Notes: generated by a model from the letters alone, not told the origin. Numbered from the stretch's first letter, positions 10,692-23,048 are shown. The stretch is DNA of 64,000 nucleotides from Stachybotrys elegans (GCA_020746835.1 JAGPNK010000006.1:2088388-2152387); one strand, 5' to 3'. Numbers and translations: made by a program.

Positions 10692-13119
10692 ATGAATGGT
10701 GACCTCAGCCTTTCTCAGGCCCTGGGAGGTCTGCGGATAGCCAACCCAGATGATGCCGCCGAGGTCATATCCCAACCATCAACTGCCCCAGCCTCTGCGC
10801 CCTCTGCTCCCGATGCGACGACACATACCACCATCTCAGACCCGAGCCTCCTACAGTCCGACTCGAACATGCTGCAGCACCGCCATGACTCGACCGCCCC
10901 GGCCCTTGCCCAGACCCCCTCTCAACAAGAGGCCTCTAGATATTCCCTCCACACATATTCCGATTCGCGGGATGCCTCATCTGCCGCTCTCTCGACACCG
11001 TTGCCTGCACCTGCTACAACTCCTTACATTTCCCGTGAACCTAGTCTGAGAGACTCGCAACGAAGTTACCAATCTCAGCGAGGCGGTCCCATGCCCCCTA
11101 ACAACGGCATTCCACCTCCACGAAGAAGCTCGCGAGGCATGGGCGGCGGCGGCGGCGGCAGCGGCTATAGTTCCGCCTCCCACCAGCAATCGGTACCGTT
11201 TGCTGGAGATGCACCGATTCCCACGACCAGCGAAGAATGGAGGGACCGTGGAGCAGCAGTTGGTATCCGCCGTGAGGTCGACGCCAACGGCCGTACGGTG
11301 GTCCGCCAGGTGAAGAAGGGTGTCCGTGACTTTTCCTTCGGGCGTGTACTCGGCGAAGGCTCCTACAGCACTGTCTACCTGGCCACCGACCGTCAGACAC
11401 TCAAAGAGTACGCAATCAAGGTGCTCGAGAAACGGCACATAATCAAGGAGAAGAAGATAAAATATGTCAATATCGAGAAGAACACACTCAACCGCCTTAC
11501 AGAGCATCCCGGCATTGTTCGACTATATTACACTTTCCAGGACGATGCCTGCCTTTACTACGTCTTGGACCTATGTAACGGCGGCGAGCTGTTGGGCGTT
11601 CTGAAGAAGACTGGCACTTTCGATGTCGAATGCACAAGGTTCTACGGCGCCCAGATCCTTGATGCTATAGATTACATGCATTCACGTGGAGTTATCCATC
11701 GAGATCTGAAGCCAGAGAACGTTCTCCTGGACGACCAGATGCATGTTAAGATCACGGATTTCGGTACGGCCAAATTGCTGAGAGATCCTCGAGAGGCCCC
11801 AAGCACAGACTCGGTGGAACGGGGCATACCAGACCCGGGAAGACGAGATGCCGAGGACGAGGACAGTCGAGCTGCGTCCTTTGTCGGCACAGCCGAGTAT
11901 GTCAGCCCCGAGCTTCTGACATCGAAAAATGCCTGCAAAGCCAGCGATTTATGGGCATTCGGCTGCATCATTTATCAACTTCTGGCTGGGAGACCGCCGT
12001 TCAAGGCTGCAACGGAATATTTGACTTTTCAGAAGATTGTCAATCTCGAGTATGAATTCCCCTCGGGATTTCCTCCTGCAGCCCGAGATTTGGTCGAGCG
12101 ATGCCTGGTGCTTGACCCGGCCAGGAGACTTACAATCGAACACATCCAAAACCATGAATTTTTCGATGGCCAACAATTTGGCAAGGGTTTGTGGCGCACC
12201 AAGGCACCAAGACTGCGCCCATATGTTCCCCTTGCCCAGGAGCCCAACATTATCCAACTAAATGGCATGCCATCTAATCCTACTCCCAACCCTATAGCAG
12301 ACCTGAGATACCAACCGCATGCCCAGGGCAACCCACCAAATGGCGGTAATCGTCCTGCACGTATCATCACAGAGCTCCCGCCACCCACGCAATTGGATAT
12401 TGAGTGGTCTCCTGTACTCAACAAGAACAACGAGCGAATCTTGAAGCTCGGCGATCTGATGGTGGTCTCTACACCTCTGCCGAGTGGCTCAAATGGCAAA
12501 GGTTCCGATGAAGGGCACAAAAAACTGTCCCGATTCTTTGGGGGAAGCACGACGAAGAAACGACAACGTCTTGTCATGGTCACCTCGAGTGGCCGTATTC
12601 TGCTAGCTCCAGCAGGTGGTGAGGAGAAGCGGGCGAAGCAAGAGCTGTCTCTTCTGGCTCCAGACTGCACATGGAGAAGCCAACGTGATGCAAAGGGGCA
12701 ACTCGTGTGGTGCGTGGATACAGTAAGTATGCCTGGAATTCGGGAGTCGAGCCTGTGGACTAATACATAATCTCTTCTAGGGAGGCTATCACTATACATT
12801 CGAAGACACCAAGGGTTCGACCAGCTCCGAAAGCGGTCGCCCTTCGGCTGAAGAATGGATAGAATGCCTGGAGACAGCGAAGGAGTTTGCGCGGTCGCAG
12901 AACAACGATAATGGGTTTTCTGAGATGACCTCGAACATGTCAAGCCCAGCCAGCACTATCGGCGGTCCTGCGAACTATCCCGAAACTCATTCCAGTGGGG
13001 ACTGGACTGGACGGAATCATCTGAGTAAAAGTCAAGCCAGTCTCGACGACCCGGCGCCGAAGCGCAATCGCTTCAGCAAGAGACAATCACGAAATGGTCT
13101 CGGAGGGCCCGCGTTCTGA
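10692..13119 (+). CDS. PDK1-type protein kinase (Pkh1/2 homologue) with C-terminal PH domain
   Basis: Phosphoinositide-dependent kinase that phosphorylates the activation loops of AGC kinases in sphingolipid, cell-wall and TOR-linked signalling. Exons are 10692-12722 and 12781-13119 (intron GTAAGT..CTTCTAG), 789 aa. Residues 1-210 are Ser/Pro-rich with a Gly run near 151. The kinase domain starts near 213: Gly loop GEGSYSTV (221-228), ATP-binding Lys243 in AIKVLEK, HRDLKPEN (336-343), DFGTAK (356-361), and activation-loop Ser396 in ASFVGTAEYVSPE, the hallmark PDK1 arrangement. The C-terminal segment has PH-like strands (LVMVTSSGRILLA, YHYTFEDTKGS, EEWIECLETAKEF). The tail is basic. All catalytic residues are present. 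Whether it corresponds to Pkh1 or Pkh2 cannot be decided. Confidence 0.93.
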
Positions 13120-13908
13120 AAGTCTTTTGACAAGTTTCCCAGCAGATTCACCATCGGCAATCTGCCTGGGCACGTCGCCCTTATCCGAACGATTCGGTAC
13201 GTTAATAGGCATTGGCAGCGAGGCGCATTATCATGGAGTTCGTTTCTGCATCCAGACTCGTGCTTTTTTTGTTGAGTACTGGATTGACCAACAGAAGGCC
13301 ATGGGCTGTTTGCTTTGCTTAGCGCAAGCTAGGTTGGTATATGAGCTGTTCACTTGCTACATGTAAAGGATGGATATTTCTCGACTTGATGTCTAAGCGT
13401 AATTGGCGCATAAGAGAGGCTTGCGTATAGATGGAGAAGATCTCCTGCGGTAGCGATTTTATCAAGTGATACGGTGCGGCTTTCTTGGCGCCAACTCCTA
13501 CTACGACTGGAAAACTAAGGACAGTGATGTTCATATTGACGGTCGTACGGTGAGGACGGCACTGGATTAATCAAGTACCTCACTACTTTTTATCATTGCT
13601 GGATATACATTCACAATGCAGTAGCGAGCTTGCTTGGCTTCTATGTGTTGGATTCAAGATTAATTGATGGGTTCATGTCAATAGATTCAAGTAGATGCCT
13701 GATGCATCCGTACTCAATATTAGGCACGCAGGCCGCTGGGATAGGAAAGGGAGATGTGGTCACGTGACTCAGCGCATCGATTTTGGAGCGACGGAGACGC
13801 GACACGCGAAACTGTTAAACTACCTTGTAGGTAGCAGGAGTAAGAAGACTCTCATCGACCGTCTCGACATTCAACGCAATTCGCCTTCGCCTCTTCTAAT
13901 CCGCAATC
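13120..13908. other. Intergenic between PDK1 and SNF12
   Basis: Tandem plus-strand genes flank this gap. It should hold the kinase 3' UTR and the promoter of the SWI/SNF gene. No further gene, RNA or repeat was recognised. Confidence 0.6.
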
Positions 13909-15585
13909 ATGCAGGGACAGTTTCGCTCCTATGCGCAGCAGGTGCCCCAAAGGTCGCCGCATGCGGCCAATCAACGACGTGGCGGCATAGGTAACAAGCC
14001 TCTTTTTTCTCTATTGTAGAGCCAACTGTTGACATTGCACTCGAGCAGGTCCCATGATGTCTTCAGGACCTCATCCTCAAGTGCCTCTCACCCAGGCGCA
14101 AATCACGCAACAGCAACAGGCCCAGGCGCATGCCAGCGAGTTAGCGAAACGAAGAAGCCGGAAACCCACGGACAAGAACATCCCAGACGGAGTTGAGGAC
14201 AGTATTGTTGACCCGGGGCTTGTGCAACGATACAAGGATCTACGAGAAGTCGAGCGCCAATTGGACGCGACGGTGGCTCGAAAGCGTCTGGACGTGATTG
14301 ATGCTGCCAACCGAAACACAAAGGTTTGAACCCCAATGCAAGTCCCTTCATCGTTGATGGCTGCTGATCTTATGTCCTCAGCAATACAAGACTCTTCGCG
14401 TATGGATCAGCAATACTGTCGAGGACCAGGTTTGGCAAGGAAACGGGATCAGCGCCGATTCGTTCGACTTTACCCCCAGCATGGAGGCATCCTACCGTGT
14501 CAAAATCGAGGGACGCCTACTGGACGATGAAGAGGAGAGCGATCAGGATGCCGCGGTTTCCGATCCTCACTCGGACAAGATGGACGAAGATGACGCCACA
14601 GCCCAGAAGCCCAAGGGAACGCAGTCCAACGAGCAGAAGCCGAAATTCTCCCACTTCTTTAAAGCGTTGTCAGTCGACTTTGATCGATCGCGTTTTCGCA
14701 ACGGCGCAGAACAGACTGTCGAGTGGAAAAAACCCGATCCATCGGCACGAGGTCAGGGTGCACCTGCATCTGTCGATTTTGACGAGCTTACTTTCAAGCG
14801 CAATGGGGACGAGAACATGAATATTATCATCAACCTGCACAGGCTTGAGAGTCCCGAGCGTTACCAGCTCAGTCCAGAGTTGGCTGATGTGGTTGATATG
14901 ACGGAAGCGACGCAGCACGAAGCCGTCATGGGAATGTGGGAGTACATCCGACTCTGGAATCTGCAGGAGGATGAAGAAAAGAGGAACTTTCGTTGCGATG
15001 ACCTCCTCAGGAAGGTATGTGATGTTCTAATCCTGCCACCGGCTCTTGGTGTTCTAACGTCTAATCTGCAAGGTCATCCGACGTGGCGATATTGGTTACA
15101 TCCCAATGTTGACCGAGTACGTGACGCAACATTTGCGACCACTCTCTCCGATTAGCCTGCCGTACACGATTCGGGTGGATGAAGAGTTTCACAAAGACCC
15201 TCAGCCGACAGTTTATGACGTGAGGGTCTTGGTTGACGATCCACTGCGGGCAACTCTTCTCCCCTTGATCAACAACCCCAGCACGGCCCCTACTTTGAAG
15301 GAAGTCAACTCGCTTGACGAGCAGTTGGCACGACTTGTGCAAGCTATCGCCGCTTCCAAGGCTAAGCACTCCTTCTTCACCTCACTGAGCGAAGATCCCG
15401 CAAACTTCATTCGCCAGTGGCTTAGCTCACAAAAGAGAGACCTTGAGATCATCATGGGAGACGCTACTAGAGGCGGCGGCGAAAGCGCCACGGGCGACGA
15501 ATGGAGGCGCGGTGGCAAGAATAGCATCTGGGCCACTCAGAACGCAAGGGAGAGCGTGAATGTGCTGCTCTCAAAACAGAGATGA
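13909..15585 (+). CDS. SNF12: SWI/SNF and RSC complex subunit Snf12/Rsc6 (BAF60, SWIB domain)
   Basis: Nuclear chromatin-remodelling subunit. Four exons: 13909-13990, 14049-14323, 14382-15014 and 15073-15585, giving 500 aa. Intron 2 has a weak donor (GTTTGA); the others are standard. A Gln/Ala-rich start precedes the BAF60 signature: RYKDLREVERQLDATVARKR, then KTLRVWISNT and the TPSMEASYRVKIEGRLLD strand. The SWIB domain spans about residues 275-350, with RYQLSPELADVVDM, AVMGMWEYIRLWNLQ and a final part across intron 3 (LLRKVIRRGDIGYIPMLTEY). The C-terminal region LSSQKRDLEIIMGD is also typical. Fungi may use one protein for both SWI/SNF and RSC; the sequence alone does not separate Snf12 from Rsc6. 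Confidence 0.92.
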
Positions 15586-16025
15586 GCGAACCGACATGAT
15601 TGTTTGGGTCAGTAGATCATGCTAGATTTCAGGTTGGACCCAGGCGTACATGAGGGCTCAGGTTATAGGCGCATATCGGGAGACAACGGTTTTTGGCATC
15701 TCTTTATTCTTGCTTAATATGAGCAGCAGCAGTGTACAATACCCGTAAAGTCACAATTTCCTTCAACGGATATGTCATCGATGCAGTCTTGAAACAGGAT
15801 GTATAGAAATCATGATCCAAGGGAACGTTTAGAGCGCTTGGCAATGCGAGGAATCACTGCCAATGTGGTATACAGGTGCCAATAAATTGGATGCAACGGA
15901 TGCTTATGCTAGATATATGACTTGTTCTTTCAACGCCTCCCCAAAAGGACCCATTTCGCAGCATTAAACCAGACAGTAACATGTTGAGTGCGCAGCGAGT
16001 ACAGAAATGTCCACAGCCAGCATCT
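15586..16025. other. Convergent 3' intergenic gap
   Basis: Between the 3' ends of SNF12 (+) and HYM1 (-). It should contain both 3' UTRs; nothing else was recognised. Confidence 0.6.
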
Positions 16026-17388
16026 TCACCTCTGAGGGGGGACTGGGTTTGGTGGCATGTTCCTGATCTGCTTGATCAGGAATTCCCGCTCGTCGACAAA
16101 TTGCTCATCGTCTGTACGGTCCTCGAGAAAATGAGCAAGGAACTTGAGCAGCTTGTCGCGGTTCATGAGGAGAATCTTTTGCACGGCGATAGATTTGTGA
16201 GGATTTGCCACAAACACCTTGAAGACGTGAAAGCCCTCGTACTGAACCATCTTCCTGTCGTCACGGAGGAGATTCATGCATATCTTGAGATGCTCGCCGC
16301 TGTCAACATACGCAGTCATGACGCTGTAGTTTGACCGGTCCAGGAGAATCTCGCCGAGTAGCTTGATGGACTGGCGCTTCGTCACGTAGCTGTTGGACTG
16401 AACCAGGATGCCATTGTACTTCTCGAAGAAGAGATCAAAGTTGGCAGAGAGGTACCGTGGTACTAATTCCTTGTGGCGGGTCAGGAGCTCCTATGCCCGG
16501 TGTTAGTTGACGGTCGAGATGCGCATAGCTCTATGGCATCGGCAATCTCACTCTGAATGTGGTGAAGGCATCTGCAGCCACCTCGAAAGAGCTCTTGTCA
16601 ACCCAATCAAAGAACTTCCAAAAGACGCCCCTGCCGCTCTGCGGGCGATCCCGGTCAATGGCGTTGAGGCCCTTGGAACTGGATCCAGGCTCGTCCCCGT
16701 CGTCGTACAATATGACAGCAGCGGCAGCTTCATTCTTGAGCAGCTCCCGGAGGACGGATCCAGCTGGCGTCGCGCTCTCCTTGTGGTCGTAGGCTTTGCA
16801 TAACTCGACAAGGACTTGCGGGCGATTGCAGACGACGTACGACAGGGCTATAGGGTCGCTCTTGGGCGCTGCATTGGCGGGGCGGAAGCGGAATACGTAA
16901 GAAAATATGACTTGCGTATCCTTCCGCGATTCAAAGGGCAGACGGTACAGGTTAATTGCCAGGAGATGGAGTAAGTCCTCGTCGATCAAGCTGGTGACGA
17001 GTTGGTAGATCTGCTCGGGAGAACTTTCGGCATCTTTGCGTGGCACGTTAGTATGGGGCTGGGTTGGTGAGATTGTTGGGAGCAAGCATGACGGAATAAA
17101 GGGGGAGGCCAGGTAAAGGGGCTCTCGGGACGGGATAAGGACAGTCTCGATGGCCAAGGCATACCTTGAGTTCCTTGGAGGACAACCTTCATCTGATTCA
17201 AGATGCGGGCGAGCTCTTCGGCCTAGAGATCAGAAGAGTGAGCGGGCGGCACATGAGATGGGTGGTGAGTCCCGGGGACTGACCTTGGCTTGGCCACCGG
17301 GTGTTTCAAGCTTCAGAATGTGCTCGCGAGCCTGCTTGGGCAAGTCTGCTGCAGAGCGTGCCCGCGCTCTGCCGAATAGGAAAGACAT
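16026..17388 (-). CDS. HYM1: Hym1/MO25-like scaffold of the morphogenesis (RAM/Cot1) pathway
   Basis: MO25-family helical-repeat scaffold that supports germinal-centre and NDR kinases in polarised growth and septation. Four exons: 17284-17388, 17165-17222, 16552-17033 and 16026-16490, about 369 aa, normal for the family. It opens MSFLFGRARAR, followed by LARILNQMKVVLQGTQ and EQIYQLVTSLIDEDLLHLLA. Family landmarks include RKDTQVIFSYVFRFR, FFDWVDKSSFEVAADAFTTF, the exon-4 junction ELLTRHKELVPRYL, and LLGEILLDRSNYSVMTAYV. The C-terminal helix FLIKQIRNMP is intact. Intron 2 (17034-17164, 131 nt) is the longest in the gene. The promoter region is shared with the divergently transcribed isoleucyl-tRNA synthetase gene. 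Confidence 0.93.
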
Positions 17389-18414
17389 GACGGGACGTTG
17401 GGTGGAAGTTGGGCAGTTGAAAACAAGGACAAATTGTGGTGGTATAGCCCGAACCGAGTCAGGGACTCTTGTGGTTGTATACACGGATTGATTGATGTAC
17501 GGTTTGGGATTTTGTTATGGAGTAAAGCGAGGGTCTAGGATGATGGAGCGACAAGTTATCCCACGCGATGGGCGCGGTGCCGGGCAGTTCTGGTATGAGC
17601 AGTTTGTGTCAGAGCCGTGAAGCCTCGCCTTATATCGGGTGAGGCAATGTTGACAGTGTTATTATTGTTCTGGAACCCCCAGGATACCTCACCAAGCAAC
17701 CAAGCATCCTGGACCCTCTTTTATTTTTGCCCAGAGCCGAACGGATGGAGAGAGCAGAAGTAGTAGGTAGTAGATATGGAAGCGTCGGTGCACTGACTGG
17801 CCTTGCATTGCCAACTGAAACACCACCTGGGCCTAGTACCAATGATGGAGGGAGGTGTACCTTACCCGGGACTTGGACCAACGTCCAATCGTGGACGCAA
17901 AGGGGAACCCCCATGAAAATGATTCATGCATCATTGTAGGGGTTTGCTTTCTGATAGGCTTACCCGGTTGTTTGTTTTCGAGTGCTACATGGCCATCCAT
18001 GATACTGGTGTAGAGGAGAGACGGTACGAAAGGTTACAATGCAATGAAAATAATGTACGATATATTACTAGGTAGGTAATGATGCCCAAGACCACCCAGT
18101 TCACCCATCACGCGGGTACACGTTGTATAAACAAATACTTAGCTGACAACATCAATCGGGACTGCCAGAGCGCCTGAAACAGCTGGGGGCTGGCCGGATG
18201 AGAAACAAGTTACCGTTGATCGAAAACACCAAAATCCATCGGAATGGGAGGAGTGTATCTGTGGTGCAGGAACGGAACCTCACCAGGAGGAGCCTGGTCA
18301 GGGTGAGTCGTCCCTGGCAAGTCGTGCCCCACTAGCTCCTTTATCCTGTTATCGGACTGACGGTCGATGAGGGGCAGCAAAAACCCCACCACCACTACTT
18401 GCAGTCAAACAACT

Positions 18415-18421
18415 TGAGTCA
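18415..18421. promoter_or_regulatory. Gcn4/Cpc1-type site TGAGTCA
   Basis: Exact match to the core site of the bZIP activator of general amino-acid control (Gcn4 in yeast, CPC1/CpcA in filamentous fungi), about 250 bp upstream of the isoleucyl-tRNA synthetase start. Confidence 0.55.
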
Positions 18422-18557
18422 CGCCTCACTCGCAAAGAAAACAAGAGGTGCCATCACCAAGGAACGGTCATACTTCGGTAAGCATCGCTCTGAGGAGGCG
18501 TGTGGTGGATTGATAATCTGCAAAGCCTCGCGTGGCCTAGTAGAATCATCGACCAGG

Positions 18558-18564
18558 TGACTCA
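18558..18564. promoter_or_regulatory. Gcn4/Cpc1-type site TGACTCA
   Basis: Second exact bZIP core, 104 bp upstream of the ATG and in the opposite orientation to the first. Two sites before an aminoacyl-tRNA synthetase gene suggest starvation induction. Confidence 0.6.
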
Positions 18565-18667
18565 TAGCGTTTTCTCCCAACCCGACGGCTTCAAAAGAAG
18601 TGCGACTCTACTTCTGCGAGCCAAAATCCCTTGAGGCAGGCAAATCGTCGCCCCAGCATCGAGCACC

Positions 18668-21600
18668 ATGTCGATAGATTTCCCCAAGGAGGAGGAGGTC
18701 ATCCTCGAGAGATGGAATGAGATCAAGGCTTTCCAGCGTCAAGTGAGTCCTCCACCACCATTACACAGTGGCGTTTGCACGTCCACTGAAGCCCAGAGTC
18801 TTTCGGCATTATTGACACGCCATCTCCAGCTTGAACTTTCGGAGGGCCGCCCGCACTACACGTTCTACGATGGACCGCCATTCGCGACCGGTCTTCCTCA
18901 CTATGGTCACCTGCTCGCTTCGACCATCAAGGACATCATCCCCCGATACTGGTCCATGAAGGGCTACCATGTCGAACGACGCTTTGGCTGGGATACCCAC
19001 GGTCTGCCCATTGAGCACGAGATCGACAAGAAGCTCGGAATCTCGGGAAAGGAGGCTGTCACCAAGCTCGGTATCGGAAAGTACAACGAGGAGTGCAGGT
19101 CCATTGTGATGCGTTATGCTACCGAATGGCGCCATACCATTGAACGTCTCGGTCGTTGGATTGATTTTGACAACGACTACAAGGTGAGTTGCGCAAAAAG
19201 CCTCGGAATTCTTCAGGGCCAAGAGAGCAGTCGTACTGACAATCATAGACCATGGATCCCAAGTTCATGGAATCCGAGTGGTGGGTCTTCAAGCAACTCT
19301 TCGACAAGGGACAAGTCTACCAGGGCTACCGTGTGATGCCTTACTCAACTGTCCTGACCACGGCCCTGAGCAACTTCGAGGCCAACCAGAACTACCAGGA
19401 TGTCACTGACCCTGCCGTGGTGGTTTCCTTCCCACTGGTTGATGACCCGGAAGTCTCCCTGTTGGCTTGGACAACGACTCCTTGGACATTGCCATCTCAT
19501 ACTGGCCTCGCAGCCCACCCAGACTTCCAGTACGTCAAGCTGAAGGATGAGAAGACCGGCAAGATATACATTCTGCTTGAGAACCTCATCGGGACCTTGT
19601 ACAAGGACCCAAAGAAAGCCAAGTATACCATCATCGAGAAGCTTCTCGGCAAGGACATGCTGGGCTGGAAGTACCAGCCATTGTTCGACTACTTCTACGA
19701 GGAATTCAAGGACCATGGCTTCAGGGTTCTCAACGGCACGTATGTTACTGCTGACAGCGGTACCGGTATTGTCCACCAGGCCCCGGCATTTGGTGAGGAA
19801 GATTACAACGTGGCCATGGAGTCGGGTGTCATCAACGAGAAGCGCCCCCCGCCGGACCCCCTCAATGATACTGGTCACTTCACCGAAAAGGTTCGCGACT
19901 TCGCTGGCATGCATGTCAAGGAGGCAGATAAGCACATCATCAAGTACCTCAAGGGCACAGGAAGACTGGTTGTCGACTCGCAGCTGAAGCACTCGTACCC
20001 CATGTGCCCTCGCTCCGACACCCCGCTCATCTACAGAGCTGTCCCATCCTGGTTCATTCGCATCCCCGACACGATCCCTGACATGCTGAAGAACATTGAG
20101 GGCTCCCACTGGGTCCCTTCATTTGTCAAGGAGAAGCGATTTGCGAGCTGGATCGCCAACGCGCGCGACTGGAACGTGGGCAGAAACCGATATTGGGGTA
20201 CTCCGATCCCGCTCTGGGTCAGTGATGACATGGAAGAGCGTGTGTGTGTTGGCAGCGTTGCTGAGCTGCGTGAGTTGAGCGGCTATAAGGGAGAATTGGA
20301 GGACCTTCATCGCGATAAGATTGACCACATCACTATCCCCAGTCGCATGGGCAAGGGCACTCTGAAGCGTGTCGAAGAGGTCTTTGATTGCTGGTTCGAG
20401 TCGGGCAGTATGCCTTATGCCAGCCAGCATTACCCTTTCGAGAATGTTGATAAGTTCAACAAGTCTTTCCCTGGCGACTTTATTGCTGAAGGTCTGGACC
20501 AGACGAGAGGCTGGTTCTACACCCTGCTTGTGCTGGGAACCCATCTGTTTGGCTGCTCGCCTTTCAAGAACTGTGTTGTCAACGGTATTGTCCTCGCCGA
20601 AGACGGCAAGAAGATGTCAAAGCGGCTGAAGAACTACCCCGACCCCGCCATTGTGATGCGCCAGTATGGCTCCGATGCCCTGCGCCTCTACCTCATCAAC
20701 TCTCCCGTCGTCCGTGCCGAGCCCCTGCGCTTCAAGGAGTCCGGAGTCAAGGAGGTCGTGCAGAAAGTCCTGTTGCCACTGTGGAACAGCTACAAGTTCT
20801 TCGACAATCAGGTTGCACTCCTGAAGAAGGTTGAGAATGTCGATTACAAGTGGGACCCCAGCATGGAGTCCTCCAACGTCAATGTCATGGACCGCTGGAT
20901 TCTCGCAAGCTGCCAGAGTCTGTTGAAGTTTGTCAACCAGGAGATGGAAGGTGATATTACACTCAAAATACCAGCCGCATACGACCTGCTAACGTCAACT
21001 ATTAGGCTATCGTCTGTACACCGTCGTTCCCCGCCTGTTGGAGCTCATTGACAACACTACCAACTGGTACATTCGCTTCAACCGTCGACGCCTCAAGGGA
21101 GAGAATGGCGTCGAAGACACGCTGCATGCACTCAATGCCCTATTCGAGGTGCTCTTCACCCTCTGCAGAGGACTGGCCCCCTTTACGCCTTTCCTTTCGG
21201 ATACCATCTATCTGAAGCTGCTTCCCCTCATTCCTTCGGAGCTTCAGGGCGAGGATCCTCGTAGCGTTCATTTCCTCCCCTTCCCCCAGGTTCGAGAGGA
21301 GCTGTTCGATGCCGAGGTTGAACGCCGTGTGCAGAGGATGCAGCGAGTAATTGAGCTTACTAGAATCTCACGCGAGCGCAGAGCCATCGGCTTGAAGACG
21401 CCGCTCAAGACCCTGGTTGTTATTCACCCTGATCAGCAGTATCTCGACGACGTCCGTTCTCTGGAGAACTACATCACGGAGGAGATGAACGTGCGAGATT
21501 TGGTCCTGACCCAGGACGAGGCCAGGTACAACGTGCAGTACAGTGTGACGGCGGACTGGCCTGTCCTCGGCAAGAAGCTCAAGAAGGACATGGGCCGGGT

Positions 21601-22090
21601 CAAGAAGGCCCTCCCTGGTCTCACCAGCGAGCAGGTGCAGGGATACGTCCGGGACAAGAAGCTGTTGGTTGATGGGATTATGCTTGAGGAAGGCGACCTG
21701 GTGGTGCGACGTGGAATCAAGGAGGACGAAGCCTCCCAAAAGCTCGAGACCAACACCGACAGCGATGTTCTGACCATCCTCGACACGGAGCTGTACCCAG
21801 AGCTGGCTGAGGAGGGTCTTGCAAGAGAGATCATCAACCGCGTCCAGCGACTACGAAAGAAGGCTGGCCTACAGCCCACAGACGACGTGAAGATGGAGTA
21901 CCGCGTGGTGTCGGACACGGAGAACACCGGCCTCAATAGCGTGTTCGGATCTCAGAGAGCCGCTTTCGAGAAGGCGCTGCGACGGCCCGTCGAGCAGCAG
22001 GAGGAAAATGGCCAGACAGACAGTGTCATCATTGACGAGGAGTTCGATCTCCACGGAGCTATGCTTGGCTTGCGGTTGCTGAAACTATGA
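18668..22090 (+). CDS. ILS1: Isoleucyl-tRNA synthetase, cytoplasmic
   Basis: Class I synthetase charging tRNA-Ile in the cytosol. Exons are 18668-18742, 18830-19183, 19249-20950 and 21006-22090, giving 1071 aa (yeast enzyme 1072). The HIGH-type motif is HYGH (residues 49-52) in [13 protein letters not shown], and the KMSKS-type motif is KMSKR (598-602). The CP1 editing domain is present ([31 protein letters not shown]). Other landmarks are [32 protein letters not shown] and [13 protein letters not shown]. The third intron is placed so that QEMEG joins [13 protein letters not shown]. Start [16 protein letters not shown] is the usual fungal beginning. No mitochondrial presequence is visible. 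Two Gcn4/Cpc1-type sites lie upstream. Confidence 0.97.
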
Positions 22091-22183
22091 TGTCCTTCCA
22101 CAGATAGTAGACATATACGTGGAACAAAAGAGTAAAATAGAATGAGTTTGCCTTCGAGATAGCTAAATCCATGATGCAATTCT

Positions 22184-22469
22184 CTACCTCTTGGCCGCCA
22201 ACTGCAGGGAGTGAGGTTAGAATGAGTTTAAGAGTGTGGAGGAGGGTCTGAACCGACCAGATAACAGTCCTTGAGGCGCATAAACTCCTTCACGCATTTG
22301 TCCTTATGAACGGAGTTGTAGTCTGCCACTATGCACCTCCCGTAGACTGCAGCCTGGCTCCAGTCAGTCTAAAGCTGCGATGGGGGAGAGAGAGCATGTC
22401 TCTTACCTCTGCAGAACATTGTGACGCAGCTTTTGCAAATTTCTGGATAGGTCGTGAGGCTGGCTGCAT
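22184..22469 (-). CDS. Twin-CX9C mitochondrial protein, NDUFAF8-like complex I assembly factor
   Basis: Small three-exon gene found by assembling the minus strand: exons 22407-22469, 22258-22353 and 22184-22201, giving 58 aa. Introns are 53 and 56 nt; intron 1 has GTAAGA and GCCAG borders, intron 2 a weaker GTCGGT donor and CTGCAG acceptor. Four Cys form two CX9C pairs (Cys18/Cys28 and Cys41/Cys51), the fold imported by Mia40 into the intermembrane space. The order AAVYGRC...KCVKEFMRLKDC closely follows human NDUFAF8 (C17orf89), which has a YGRC...EF..L..C arrangement and supports complex I assembly with NDUFAF5. Complex I is present in filamentous ascomycetes. If intron 2 were retained the tail would differ by a few residues. 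Function is inferred from pattern similarity only. Confidence 0.72.
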
Positions 22470-23048
22470 GGTGGCTGGTGAGGATGGCAAAAATACCCAC
22501 GGCGAGGTGCTGGTAGGAAGTGAGTTCGGCGGCCTTTGATTGCTCTGCCTTACTTCGCTTGCAGGATGTAAAGTTCCAGTTTGCAGGGTTAGAGGTAGAA
22601 GCCGAATCTATTCATCATCCAACATCAATGATCTACAATTGTCTGTAGGTACTAGTATCCATTTCGAGCTTGTACCAGTACATGAATGGAGCCTGACCTC
22701 TCGCTGGATTCGTGTAGGGGTACTTAGTAGGGACCACCTTGACAGGGCCCGTACAGTTCCCAGCCACAGAGTGCCTAGAATTGGCCCCTTTGACGCGAAG
22801 CCTCTATCGCGCTTAGACGCGACAATGGCTTTTGTGACCCCGGATCCTGCCATCCATTGTGCTTTTATTCTAATATTTCACAACCACACCACGATTCTCT
22901 CTTGACCTGGGTATTTGCTGCTGCCACACACCTCAGACCACAACCGAGATCGCGCGGACTATCCTGGCTATAGCTCCGTTCGCATTGTCGCTACAGAGCG
23001 TCCCCTGTTTTGACTATGGATCAATAACACGGCCGACTTGTCGCCTCG
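22470..23048. other. Divergent promoter region (twin-CX9C gene / SFI1)
   Basis: About 580 bp shared by two divergent genes. Apart from the minimal upstream ORF at 23016, I see no coding feature with support. Confidence 0.55.
23016..23027 (+). promoter_or_regulatory. Minimal upstream ORF (Met-Asp-Gln-stop) before SFI1
   Basis: ATGGATCAATAA ends 21 nt before the A that becomes the first base of the proposed spliced SFI1 start. If transcribed it would be the first AUG in the nearby leader and would need leaky scanning or reinitiation. Confidence 0.4.

Larger units (their letters stand above)
17389..18667. other. Divergent promoter region HYM1 / ILS1
   Basis: About 1.3 kb between two divergent start codons. 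The ILS1-proximal 260 bp carries two TGA(C/G)TCA boxes. No additional gene was recognised; open frames here lack splice signals and protein character. Confidence 0.6.

Noticed and set aside
12029..12943. Long antisense frame across the PDK1 gene
   Set aside because: It crosses the real intron and has no recognisable protein content.
19345..20109. Long antisense frame within ILS1
   Set aside because: Mirror of a conserved coding exon; codon bias of the plus-strand gene keeps the opposite frame open.
23038..23040. TTG start for SFI1
   Set aside because: Non-AUG start is possible, but a well-formed intron at 23050-23104 supplies an AUG in frame.
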